A DNA stretch of 64,000 bases from Spongiibacteraceae bacterium UBA5047 (GTDB taxonomy: Bacteria > Pseudomonadota > Gammaproteobacteria > Pseudomonadales > Spongiibacteraceae), in the NCBI GenBank assembly GCA_002415025.1, contig DIBR01000015.1, positions 3,733 to 67,732 on the forward strand. The letters are read 5' to 3'. This document shows, one piece after another, positions 1 through 8,137 of the stretch. A model generated the notes under the pieces. It did not search any database. It was not told where the DNA came from and saw only the letters and a list, made by a program, of their open reading frames with translations. How positions within the stretch are numbered: the stretch's first letter is position 1; every line of letters starts with the position of its first letter. A program made the position numbers and the translations under genes.

Positions 1-17
1 AGCACAGCGTTGCGGGC
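1..17. repeat. REP-like family B repeat, truncated by window edge
   Basis: The first 17 bases match the right half of the dispersed hairpin repeat seen at 40784-40813 and 55793-55822 (loop side AGCGTTGCGGGC). The rest of the element would lie left of the window. The remaining bases to position 67 show nothing recognisable. Confidence 0.5.
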
Positions 18-67
18 ATTGCGAAACTATGTAGCTCTGCATACCAGCTCGCGAAAAAGGTTCTACC

Positions 68-1204
68 TTAAGCGGCCGACTTGGCAGCGTCGGCAATATT
101 GTCACCCAAACTCTGCAACAAAGCCGCACTGGAGCCGGCAGTGAGTTCAATCTGCCGCGCAATCAGGCAGTAACGGAACAAGGGGTAGTCCCGGTCTACG
201 CCAATGCCGCCATGACAATGTTGCGCCGCCTGGCTAACCCGGTGACAAACGTCGCCACACCAGATTTTCGCAACCGTTACCGCTTCTTCAGCCTTACCCG
301 CATCCGCGCCAAGCTGAAAAATGGCCTGTTGAGTTGTCAGGCGCAAACATTCCACGTCTTTGAAACAATCGGCCATACGATGGCCGACAGCTTGAAAGGT
401 GGCCACCGCACGGCCGAATTGTTCACGCTCAGTCGTATAACTGGCTGTCATGCGCATCATTCTGTCGCACAAACCGATGGCCATTGCACACAAGCCGGTC
501 TGGTAGTGCCGCTCGGCGAATGCCAGCCATTCATCCGCACGAGACCCGCGCGCCAGAACAGATTGGGGCGGCAGGGAAACGGAATCCAGACTTAGCTCAT
601 AATAGTTTTCACCGCTGGTGACCAGCTGCGGGCGAATGCTCACGCCGCTTTGTTTCGGGTCGATCAGCGCAATGAGTGTTTCGCCGGCCGCATCGCGGGC
701 AGCAAGCAGAATATGGTCAGATTCTGCCGCCACAGGCACACAGTGCTTGCGACCACTCAACAGAAAATTGTCGCCATCAGCACTCGCTTGCACCGCCGGC
801 GACAAAGGGTCTTCATTGTCGGGCTCTATACGCGCCCAGGTAATAAGCTTTTCGCCGCTGGCGATTCCCGGCAGTAGCACTTTTTGTTGATCAGCGGTGG
901 CAAATTTCTGTATCGGCAGCGCCGCCCCCACCAGAACCGGCAATAGCGGCAATTTTGCTACCGTGCGTCCGGCCTCTTCAAGCAATATACACAGGCTTTC
1001 ATAATCAAAGCCCATACCCCCGAGCGACTCATCGATTGCAATGCCGATTAAACCCGCGCTGCACAGAGCCTGCCAAAGTTCTTTGTCGAAATGCCGGCCC
1101 TCTGATTCGAGACGCTTTAATCGCTCGGGCGTGCACTGATCGCCGAGTATTTGCTGAGCCAGATTACGAATATCGTTTTGTTCTTCGCTGTAAGAAAAAT
1201 CCAT
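68..1204 (-). CDS. acyl-CoA dehydrogenase (second of an adjacent pair)
   Basis: A flavin-dependent acyl-CoA dehydrogenase of 378 aa, normal for the family. The fold signatures are visible: TTEREQFGR followed by FQAVGHRMAD near residues 257-280 and HCHGGIGVDRDYP near residue 330. I chose the ATG at 1204 because AGGAA lies about 8 bases upstream; a GTG ten codons further out (1234) lacks a comparable site. It is the last gene of a minus-strand set: acyl-CoA ligase (4062), dehydrogenase (2436), this gene (gap 53 bp). Two adjacent ~390-aa dehydrogenases are typical of heteromeric enzymes acting on steroid or branched side-chain thioesters, so this subunit may act with its neighbour. The exact substrate cannot be read from the sequence. 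Confidence 0.9.
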   Translation of the reverse strand: MDFSYSEEQNDIRNLAQQILGDQCTPERLKRLESEGRHFDKELWQALCSAGLIGIAIDESLGGMGFDYESLCILLEEAGRTVAKLPLLPVLVGAALPIQKFATADQQKVLLPGIASGEKLITWARIEPDNEDPLSPAVQASADGDNFLLSGRKHCVPVAAESDHILLAARDAAGETLIALIDPKQSGVSIRPQLVTSGENYYELSLDSVSLPPQSVLARGSRADEWLAFAERHYQTGLCAMAIGLCDRMMRMTASYTTEREQFGRAVATFQAVGHRMADCFKDVECLRLTTQQAIFQLGADAGKAEEAVTVAKIWCGDVCHRVSQAAQHCHGGIGVDRDYPLFRYCLIARQIELTAGSSAALLQSLGDNIADAAKSAA

Positions 1205-1257
1205 CGTTTCGTTTCCTGATGTTAGCTTTGTCACGGGTCGGTGATAACGATTCCGGA

Positions 1258-2436
1258 TCAGCGCGAACGCGGCATCCAGAGTCCGGCCATGGCGATAATG
1301 TCCCGTTGAACTTCGTTGGTACCGCCTCCAAATGTCAAAATGGAACCGGTTCGATAGCGGTGTTCGAGTTTGCCTCTGAGCAAGGCGCCCGGCGAGTCGG
1401 CCGCAATAGCGCCCGCCTCGCCCAGTATTTCCAGCAGCAAGCGATACAGTTCAATAAAAAACTCGGTGCCGTATACCTTGGCAACCGAGGCGTCAGCCAT
1501 TTCAAGCGTGCCCGCCGAAATAGCCCAGGCCTGCTTCCAGCAAATCATTTTGAGCGCCTCCAGCCCTGCATGCGCTTTTGCCAGATTGTTGCGCACCCAC
1601 GGCCGGTCAATGATCAAGGTGCCGCCCTGACTAGTGGTGGCAGCCCATTGCAGCACTTCGTCGTATAAGCCCGCCACCATGCCGTGCGTTACCAGTGACA
1701 GCCGTTCGCGATTCAACTGCCCGGTGATAAGTTTCCAGCCACCGTTCACCTCTCCCACGCGGTAACTATCGGGAATACGAACATCCTCATAGTAAGTGGC
1801 GTTGGTGCGTACGCCCAGGGTCCAAATGGGAGTACACGAAAACCCCGGCGTATTCGTGGGCACCAAAAACATGGTCAACCCTTTGTGCTTTTTGCTTTCG
1901 TCCGGGTCGGTGCGTGCCGCTACCCAGACATAATCGGCAAAATTGGCGAGACTGGTCCATATTTTTTGTCCGTTGATCACCCAGTCATCGCCATCGCGCT
2001 CGGCGCGGGTTTTCAGGCTGGCAAGATCGGTGCCGGCCGAAGGCTCTGAATAGCCGATGGCTATAGCTACCTCGCCTTTGCGAATGCCACCCACGACTTC
2101 GTCACGCACACGATCATTGCCGTGTTCCATTAATACAGGCGCTATGGCCTCTGTGGTGAGAAAGGGATACTGAAAGCCGGCGCGTATCACCTCCTCGGTA
2201 AAGATGTATTGCTCCATTGTGGTCCAGTTCTTACCGCCCCACTCTTCGGGCCAGCTCACACCAATCCATCCGTCGGCGCCCATTTTTGCAAACTGCTTGC
2301 GGTGTTCGGGGCCGCCGCCTTCCGAGAATTCGGGAACCTTCCCCTCTTCTATCAGGGCAGGAGTCATCAAAGCGTTCATGTACGAGCGCACTTCACCGCG
2401 TAGCTTTGTTTGTTCGGGGCTGAGCTGAATATCCAT
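1258..2436 (-). CDS. acyl-CoA dehydrogenase (first of an adjacent pair)
   Basis: A 392-aa acyl-CoA dehydrogenase. The FAD/substrate signature IGYSEPSAGTDLASL sits near residues 130-145, and the C-terminus carries GGGTNEVQRDIIA, the usual flavin-contacting loop and last helix. Start ATG has GAGG seven bases upstream. It lies 21 bp downstream of the acyl-CoA ligase and 53 bp upstream of a second dehydrogenase, all on the minus strand, so co-transcription is likely. It resembles the FadE-like dehydrogenases of fatty-acid, terpene or sterol side-chain breakdown more than short-chain enzymes such as LiuA, but this is judgement from motif style only. Confidence 0.92.
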   Translation of the reverse strand: MDIQLSPEQTKLRGEVRSYMNALMTPALIEEGKVPEFSEGGGPEHRKQFAKMGADGWIGVSWPEEWGGKNWTTMEQYIFTEEVIRAGFQYPFLTTEAIAPVLMEHGNDRVRDEVVGGIRKGEVAIAIGYSEPSAGTDLASLKTRAERDGDDWVINGQKIWTSLANFADYVWVAARTDPDESKKHKGLTMFLVPTNTPGFSCTPIWTLGVRTNATYYEDVRIPDSYRVGEVNGGWKLITGQLNRERLSLVTHGMVAGLYDEVLQWAATTSQGGTLIIDRPWVRNNLAKAHAGLEALKMICWKQAWAISAGTLEMADASVAKVYGTEFFIELYRLLLEILGEAGAIAADSPGALLRGKLEHRYRTGSILTFGGGTNEVQRDIIAMAGLWMPRSR

Positions 2437-2457
2437 AGAAGCCTCGTCTTTTTATCG

Positions 2458-4062
2458 TTAAATTTTGGACGACTGATCTTGCCAGTATCGATCCCGCAGC
2501 GCGCGTCGGTAGACTTTGCCTGCCTCGCTGCGCGGTATCAGGTCAAGAAACTCAACACTGCGTGGCACTTTTTGCTTGGCAAGTGTAGCTTCGCAATGAG
2601 CTATCAAGGCGTCCTCCAATGCGCTATCGCCGCGTTCACCTTCTTTGAGCTGTATCAGCGCCTTCACCTCTTCGCCCCACTCGGGGTTGGGCACACCCAC
2701 ACAGGCAACGTCAGCCACTGCTTCGTGCTTGATCAATATATCGTCGATCTCCTGAGGGTAGATATTCACACCACCACTGATAATGGTTTCGGCGCTGCGG
2801 CCGGTCAGAAACAGGTAGCCATCATTGTCGAGGTAACCGATGTCGCCGGCAGTGAAATAGCCGTCACGCTGCGCGGCGGCTGTTTTTTCCGGAGATTTGT
2901 AGTACTCAAACTGACTATCGGCCGGATTGAGTATCCACAGCTGCCCCTCTTCGCCCGCGGCAAGCGCCTGGCCTTCATCGTCCAGTATGCGAATCTGGTT
3001 CGGTGCCGGTTTGCCCACGGTTCCGGGCTTCGCGAGCCACTCCTGCGGGCTGACAAAAGTGCCCGGCCCTTCGGTGCCGGCAAACATCTCCCAGATGATA
3101 GGGCCAAACCAGTCCATCATCTGCTGCTTGGTGCTTTTTGCGCAGGGAGCAGCGCCGTGAATCACAAAGCGCAGTGACGAGAGCTGATATTGCGCCCGTG
3201 TTTCAGCCGGTAATTGCAGCATTCGGGTAAACATGGTCGGCACAAAGAAAGCGTGGGTAATACCGTAATTCTGAATCAGTTCCAGGGTTTTCTCCGGCTC
3301 CCAGCGATCCATCATCACGATGCCAATGCCCGAGGTAAGTGGCGTCTGCATACACAGATTAAAGGGGCCAGCATGATACAGCGGCCCGGTAACCAGTCCG
3401 CAGTCGCTGCCGCTGTCAGGCTCAAACTGAAACACCGCCGTGAGCAATTGCTGCATATCGGCAGCCTTGGCCGGGTCAGCCTGCTTGCGCAGAACACCCT
3501 TTGGCTTGCCGGTGGTGCCGGAGGTGTATTGCATCACACTGCCGCGCGCGGGGCTGTCGATATCGCTGGCTGACAGTTCTACCCCCGCCGTGTCGTAGGA
3601 CTCGAAGCCGGCAATACTGCCGCCAATCGCCAGTTTGATACGCAGCACGGCATTTCCGGCAATTGCCTGCCCCGCCGCTTCACTTATGCGTGCATCGGCA
3701 AACAGTGCCTGCGCTTCACAGTCATTCACAATATAGGCAATTTCTTCTGCCTTGAGGTGCCAGTTAACCGGCGTTAGACGCAGCCCCAGTCGATGGGCCG
3801 CCATCACCACTTCAACAAACTCGGGCCGATTGCTGCACAGCAGCGCAACAGGATCGCCAGCCTTGAGGCCGGCTTCACGCATCAAACGAGCCAGTTGATT
3901 GGCGCGCTGATTAAGTTCGCTGAAACTGCGATTGCCATGCTCTGACACAATGGCACGGCGCTCAGGCTCGCGAGCAGCTACGGCGGCTATCTCCATGCCC
4001 ACCGGGGCCAGCGCGCAAGCGGCCTGAAAAATGGTCTGCTGATTATCTACGTGTTCCGGCAT
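2458..4062 (-). CDS. AMP-forming acyl-CoA synthetase
   Basis: A 534-aa member of the adenylate-forming (ANL) family that would activate a carboxylic acid to its CoA thioester through an acyl-AMP. The P-loop-like motif YTSGTTGKPKGV, the A5-type FAGTEGPGTF region, the hinge motif GRSAETIISGGVNIYPQEID and the catalytic C-terminal lysine in RSEAGKVYRRALR are all present. Start ATG follows GAGAGTTGCC. It is first in an operon with two acyl-CoA dehydrogenases, so it probably supplies their substrate. Medium- or long-chain or steroid-derived acids are all possible; the chain length cannot be told from sequence. Confidence 0.92.
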   Translation of the reverse strand: MPEHVDNQQTIFQAACALAPVGMEIAAVAAREPERRAIVSEHGNRSFSELNQRANQLARLMREAGLKAGDPVALLCSNRPEFVEVVMAAHRLGLRLTPVNWHLKAEEIAYIVNDCEAQALFADARISEAAGQAIAGNAVLRIKLAIGGSIAGFESYDTAGVELSASDIDSPARGSVMQYTSGTTGKPKGVLRKQADPAKAADMQQLLTAVFQFEPDSGSDCGLVTGPLYHAGPFNLCMQTPLTSGIGIVMMDRWEPEKTLELIQNYGITHAFFVPTMFTRMLQLPAETRAQYQLSSLRFVIHGAAPCAKSTKQQMMDWFGPIIWEMFAGTEGPGTFVSPQEWLAKPGTVGKPAPNQIRILDDEGQALAAGEEGQLWILNPADSQFEYYKSPEKTAAAQRDGYFTAGDIGYLDNDGYLFLTGRSAETIISGGVNIYPQEIDDILIKHEAVADVACVGVPNPEWGEEVKALIQLKEGERGDSALEDALIAHCEATLAKQKVPRSVEFLDLIPRSEAGKVYRRALRDRYWQDQSSKI

Positions 4063-4164
4063 GGCAACTCTCTGATTGAAGGGGACTGGTTGAATAACAC
4101 GTGGGAGAGTTTAAAAGACGCGCTCGTCAATGCATCTTAATTTTAGGTAATTGCGCTGCTGTCT

Positions 4165-4692
4165 TTACTCCAGCACATCCCTAATCTGGTCATGGGAAAA
4201 GCCCCGATACTGTAAAAAACGCTGGCGCCGCGCTTTTTCCTTCAGATCGGCCGGGGGAGCGTCGTACTTGCGATCAACAACGTCGCCAAGTATATCGAGC
4301 CAATTAATAGCGTTGCTCTCGAACGCCTGTGCAACGTCGGAATCCGACACTCCGCGCTGGCGCAACTCCTGTCGAATTCGCACGGGTCCGTATCCTCGCA
4401 AGGCACGGTGGCGCACAAAGCTTTCCGCAAACCGTTTGTCCGATTGCAAACCCTCGTCCGCCAGCGCATCCAGAACCGGTTCGAGCTGTGTTTTCTCAAA
4501 TCGCCGCCCCAGTTTTTCCAGCAACTCTGCGCGGCTGTGTTCGCGGCGCGCGAGGAAATCCATGGCCGCAAGGCGCAGCTCTGCGGGTTTTACCGGCTCA
4601 TCGGGCGATTTTCCTTCCAGTTTCAATAGCTTGGTCTCTCTCGGTATGTACTTATTTCTCAAAACCGGTTGCGGCGTGACAATCGGTACCAA
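4165..4692 (-). CDS. recX: regulatory protein RecX
   Basis: RecX modulates RecA filaments. The core ELRLAAMDFLARREHSRAEL is typical, followed by helical repeats ending in RFLQYRGFSHDQIRDVLE. At the outermost start (TTG at 4692) the product is 175 aa; a second TTG within the leader, at the LLKLEGK segment, follows GAGAG and may be the true start, so the first ~20 residues are uncertain. RecX is normally encoded directly after recA; here the DNA on its 5' side is a Tad pilus locus on the other strand and recA is not in the window. The gene is therefore an orphan copy or a rearranged one. Confidence 0.85.
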   Translation of the reverse strand: MVPIVTPQPVLRNKYIPRETKLLKLEGKSPDEPVKPAELRLAAMDFLARREHSRAELLEKLGRRFEKTQLEPVLDALADEGLQSDKRFAESFVRHRALRGYGPVRIRQELRQRGVSDSDVAQAFESNAINWLDILGDVVDRKYDAPPADLKEKARRQRFLQYRGFSHDQIRDVLE

Positions 4693-4743
4693 GACGCAGC
4701 TCCACGGTGCTCGTCCCTAATCCCAAACTCGGAGAGTTACATT

Positions 4744-4929
4744 ATGATCACGCAACTGAAAGCAAAAATGGTTCGCTTCACCCAAAACGAAGAAGGCGCC
4801 AGCGCAATTGAATACGGCCTGATTGCCGGCCTGATTGGCGCGCTGATCATTGTTGCGGTAACCGGTATCGGTACCAGCGTACAAACCTTCTTTACCACCA
4901 TCTGCACCAGCCTTGGCGGCTGCGCTTAA
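4744..4929 (+). CDS. flp: Flp/Fap-type major pilin
   Basis: A 61-aa prepilin of the Tad (tight adherence) system. It has the Flp processing motif: cut predicted after G18 in NEEGASAIEYG, with the required E at +5 (E23) and Y at +6, followed by a 20-residue hydrophobic stretch (LIAGLIGALIIVAV). The ATG at 4744 has GGAGAG eight bases upstream. It is the first gene of the Tad locus, which continues with the prepilin peptidase 28 bp downstream. The mature fibre subunit would be only about 43 residues; a pair of cysteines near the C-terminus (TICTSLGGCA) could form a disulfide. Confidence 0.93.
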   Translation: MITQLKAKMVRFTQNEEGASAIEYGLIAGLIGALIIVAVTGIGTSVQTFFTTICTSLGGCA

Positions 4930-4957
4930 GTAACCCGGCCAACACCGAGCGTACGTC

Positions 4958-5467
4958 ATGGATACGGGACACCCTGTCATGGCAATCATACCCGTCGCAG
5001 TTGCATCTGCAACATTGACTCTGGTTGCCTGGCAGGACTGGCGCTATCGCCGGATTCCTAATCTGGCGGTATTTGCGCTACTGCTCTGCGCACTCCTTCG
5101 CTGGTCACAGTTCTCGGGAGTAGAACTGGAGCGGGTACTGGAAGTCCACGGCATCAACGTGCTGCTGGCACTCCTTATCGCCATACCCGGCACGCTGAAA
5201 TCCATCTTTGGCGCTGGCGACACCAAGTTATTAATCGTACTGGCCCTGCTCTGGCCAACCGATCAGTTTTTGCAGGCATTCAGTATCGGCATTCTGGCAT
5301 TGCTGGCGGGCTGTATTGTGCACGACACCCTGAAAATCCGCCGCCAACCGGCATTGACGGGCAACGCAGCCAGCGGCGCGATGCCCACCATGGCTGAACT
5401 CAGGCTGCGGGGTTTGCCGCTGGGTACCGCCCTCGCACTCGGCGCACTGTTGAGCATCATCATATGA
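4958..5467 (+). CDS. cpaA: Tad prepilin peptidase CpaA/TadV
   Basis: An integral membrane aspartyl peptidase of 169 aa that cleaves Flp prepilin and the TadE/F pseudopilins. The two catalytic aspartates are visible: D27 in WQDWRYRRIPN and D88 in the invariant GAGDTK motif. It is short, as CpaA/TadV proteins are, and lacks the N-methyltransferase domain of PilD. The start at 4958 is used here; an in-frame ATG seven codons later (4979) is equally possible. Its end overlaps the next gene by four bases (ATGA), showing translational coupling. Confidence 0.92.
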   Translation: MDTGHPVMAIIPVAVASATLTLVAWQDWRYRRIPNLAVFALLLCALLRWSQFSGVELERVLEVHGINVLLALLIAIPGTLKSIFGAGDTKLLIVLALLWPTDQFLQAFSIGILALLAGCIVHDTLKIRRQPALTGNAASGAMPTMAELRLRGLPLGTALALGALLSIII

Positions 5468-5943
5468 ACAAGAGAAACCGAATGAAGCCCGGGCAAGCCA
5501 GCCAGCGCGGCGCATCGGCAATTGAATTCTCGCTGGTGTTCCCAATATTTCTGGCGATGATTTACTCGATTGCCACTTACTCCACCGTATTCATGCTGAT
5601 TCAGGGTTTTACCTATGCCTCTGAAGATGCGCTGCGCGCAGCTATTGCGGTGGATTGCGACGGTCTGACATCCCAACAATGTATTGACGACCGCATTACA
5701 CCGGCGGTTCGCGCGCAAGCGGTAAGCTCCCTGTCATGGCTGCCCGCCAGCGTTAAGTCACAGGTGCTAGGCACCGACGGTGATCAGGTTATGGTCGACT
5801 GCAGTGGCGGCACCTGCACAGTAGAAGTTCGCTACAACAACTATGCGGGCAACCCGCTGATACCGGCTATCACGCTGCCGGCTATAGGCACCATACCCCG
5901 TATTCCCCAGGATTTGGTCGGGCGCGCCAGTTTACGGGTGTAA
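5464..5943 (+). CDS. tadE: TadE-like pseudopilin
   Basis: A 159-aa minor pseudopilin of the Tad system. It carries the same processing motif as Flp (QRGASAIEFSLVFP, cleavage after G16, E21 at +5), then one transmembrane helix and a periplasmic domain with conserved-looking cysteines (VDCDGLTSQQCID; VDCSGGTCTVEV). TadE proteins are cleaved by the Tad prepilin peptidase and are needed for pilus assembly. It overlaps cpaA by four bases. In classic loci tadE and tadF sit at the far end after tadD, so their position next to cpaA is a rearranged order. Confidence 0.85.
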   Translation: MNKRNRMKPGQASQRGASAIEFSLVFPIFLAMIYSIATYSTVFMLIQGFTYASEDALRAAIAVDCDGLTSQQCIDDRITPAVRAQAVSSLSWLPASVKSQVLGTDGDQVMVDCSGGTCTVEVRYNNYAGNPLIPAITLPAIGTIPRIPQDLVGRASLRV

Positions 5944-5989
5944 GTGCCGAATCGCTCAGGCGGAATGAAAAACTGACAAGGATGAGACA

Positions 5990-6826
5990 ATGCAAGCCCG
6001 GACGTTAAAGATTCTCGCATTTTCACTGATCGGCCTTTCGGTGCTACTTGCCATCGTGGGTATTCGTCTCAGCCAGGAGCCTGCGGGTAATGCAGTTGCC
6101 CTGGCTCCCGAGTCGCCCTATCGGGTTATGGTTACCAGCCGCGACTTGGTACCCAATACCGTTATCACCGCAGAAGATGTGCAATCCATACCCTACCCTC
6201 TGAGTACCGGCGGCACCTACACCCAGGCCGATGACCTTATCGGCAAGGAAGTTTACGCAGCAGTGCCGAAAGGTGAAGTGTTGCGTACCCATCATTTTGA
6301 AATGAGCAGCATCCTGTCTGAGCAGGTTAAGCCGGGTTTTCGCGCCATGGCCGTCAGCGTTGACGAAACCATCGGTACCGGCGGTTATCTTCTTCCGGGC
6401 GACAAGGTCGACATTATCTTTGCCACCCGCGCCAACCGTGAAACCGGTAATCAGAGCGTAGCCCGTCGTATCCTGAGCGATGTCACCGTGCTCGCTTTCG
6501 GCAATGTCATTCAGGGCAATGTGATTCAGGGCAACTCGGTAAAGCCCGAAGATGCAAGCGGTAAACGCAGCCGCACAGCCGTTCTGGAGGTTCCTGAAGC
6601 CGACATCAGCAAACTGCTGCTTGCCGAAACCTCCGGTTCCCTTCGTCTCGCTGCCGTGGGCGAGCGCGAGCTTAACGCCATCAAACTGGAAACTGACCCG
6701 AAATCACGCCAGGAGGTTCGTGCCAGGATCGGCGATCTCGTGGGAACCGCTGCCAATCGCAGACCGCCACCACGCGTGTACGTATACCACGGCGACAGCG
6801 TGGAAACCGTGAGGACACAGCCATGA
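5990..6826 (+). CDS. cpaB: Flp pilus assembly protein CpaB/RcpC
   Basis: A 278-aa CpaB/RcpC protein: N-terminal membrane anchor (residues about 6-24), then an SAF domain (YRVMVTSRDLVPNTVITAEDV) and the RcpC/CpaB domain with the characteristic GFRAMAVSVDET and GYLLPGDKVDII segments. CpaB is periplasmic and helps gate or stabilise the secretin. Start ATG follows AAGGATGAGAC. A short in-frame duplication is visible (QGNVIQGN repeated around residues 171-181). The gene ends by overlapping cpaC by four bases (ATGA). Confidence 0.92.
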   Translation: MQARTLKILAFSLIGLSVLLAIVGIRLSQEPAGNAVALAPESPYRVMVTSRDLVPNTVITAEDVQSIPYPLSTGGTYTQADDLIGKEVYAAVPKGEVLRTHHFEMSSILSEQVKPGFRAMAVSVDETIGTGGYLLPGDKVDIIFATRANRETGNQSVARRILSDVTVLAFGNVIQGNVIQGNSVKPEDASGKRSRTAVLEVPEADISKLLLAETSGSLRLAAVGERELNAIKLETDPKSRQEVRARIGDLVGTAANRRPPPRVYVYHGDSVETVRTQP

Positions 6827-8124
6827 ACTCTATCCGGTTGCTTCGACCCACTGCGGCACTCGCGCTGGCCTTGTCTCTGCTGGCAAACACGACCGCCGCC
6901 TTCGCTGCACAAACCACAGACCTGCAATTGGTAACAGGTGAGCAATACCAGATGCGCTCACCCGAACCGGTGGTAAGAACAGCCATTGGCAACCCGAATG
7001 TCTTGACCGCAAAGGTGATTAACAGTCGTGAACTGTTGTTGACCGCAAAAGCGAACGGCAGCACCTCACTGATGCTCTGGAAGAAAGGATACAAAAACCC
7101 GCTGCGCTACGCTGTGTCGGTAACGCCGTCTCTGGGTACCCACTCAAATTCGGTGAAGGCAGTCCCGCTGGAGGGTGGACTGCTCGTCAGTGGTATTGTG
7201 AGCTCACTGGCAGAACACCAGCAAGTTATCAACGCTGCCGGCAAAACGGTTGTAGACGCAACCCAGTCCAAGGGCCCGATACAGGTTCAAACCGATATTC
7301 GCATTGTTGAAGTCAGCCGCAACGAACTGAAATCGTTGAGTGGCGGCCTGTCGATAACGGAACTGCTTAGCAGCGGTAGCGCCACCAGTGTACTACTGCG
7401 CCCTTTCAGTAATCTTTCTACGCCGGACAGCCCGTCAATTTCAATTATGAAAGACAGCGCACCGCGCCAGTACAACTCCATTATCAATGCGCTGCAGAAA
7501 AATGGTTACGCCTACACGCTCGCCGAGCCTTCACTGGTAGCGTTGTCAGGCCAGACAGCCAGCTTTCTGGCCGGCGGCGAGTTTCCCTATCCGAAAAGCA
7601 ACAAGAACGGAGAAGTGGAAATTGAATACCGCGAATTTGGTATTCGACTGAAACTGACGCCGACCGTACTCGACGAGCAGAATATTATGCTCAAGGTTGC
7701 GCCGGAAGTCAGCGAGCTGGACTTTATCAATGGCCTGCAGGCAAGTGGTGTAGCCGTCCCCTTGTTGCGTGTTCGGCGTACCGATACGGCGGTGCAATTA
7801 GCCTCTGGCGAGAGCTTCATTCTCAGCGGACTGATCAGTTCCCGCACCGTTGGCAACGCTGATAAATTTCCCGGCCTGGGAGACATCCCGATTCTTGGTG
7901 CCTTCTTCAAATCTACCCGCTACGAGCGCGAAGACAAAGAACTGATCATGATTGTCACCCCCCATCTGGTACGCCCGATGGCGGCGCAAACCCAGCTGCC
8001 CGAATTGCCGGGTGAAGTCTACCGGCATAACAACCCCAGCTTCGCAGACCTGTTGTTTGGCGATGGTCAGCCCGACCACAACGGCAACACCTGGGCTTCT
8101 CCCGGCGTTGGTTTCGCTAACTAG
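6823..8124 (+). CDS. cpaC: Tad outer-membrane secretin CpaC/RcpA
   Basis: The outer-membrane secretin of the Tad pilus, 433 aa. A signal peptide ends near AFAA|QTTDLQ, followed by the pilus-secretin N-terminal domain, a BON-like section, and the secretin core with the late motifs SGESFILSGLIS, KFPGLGDIPILGAFF and ELIMIVTPHLVRPM. It is coupled to cpaB by a four-base overlap and is followed 13 bases later by tadA, so the genes form one unit. No separate rcpB gene is seen beside it. Confidence 0.94.
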   Translation: MNSIRLLRPTAALALALSLLANTTAAFAAQTTDLQLVTGEQYQMRSPEPVVRTAIGNPNVLTAKVINSRELLLTAKANGSTSLMLWKKGYKNPLRYAVSVTPSLGTHSNSVKAVPLEGGLLVSGIVSSLAEHQQVINAAGKTVVDATQSKGPIQVQTDIRIVEVSRNELKSLSGGLSITELLSSGSATSVLLRPFSNLSTPDSPSISIMKDSAPRQYNSIINALQKNGYAYTLAEPSLVALSGQTASFLAGGEFPYPKSNKNGEVEIEYREFGIRLKLTPTVLDEQNIMLKVAPEVSELDFINGLQASGVAVPLLRVRRTDTAVQLASGESFILSGLISSRTVGNADKFPGLGDIPILGAFFKSTRYEREDKELIMIVTPHLVRPMAAQTQLPELPGEVYRHNNPSFADLLFGDGQPDHNGNTWASPGVGFAN

Positions 8125-8137
8125 AGCGGGGATCACA

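Noticed and set aside
955..1668. A 237-residue plus-strand frame across two dehydrogenase genes
   Set aside because: It spans the gap and the ends of two clear minus-strand genes and shows no protein features.
2410..3177. A 255-residue plus-strand frame opposite the acyl-CoA ligase
   Set aside because: Antisense shadow of a gene with all ANL motifs; no start site or family resemblance.
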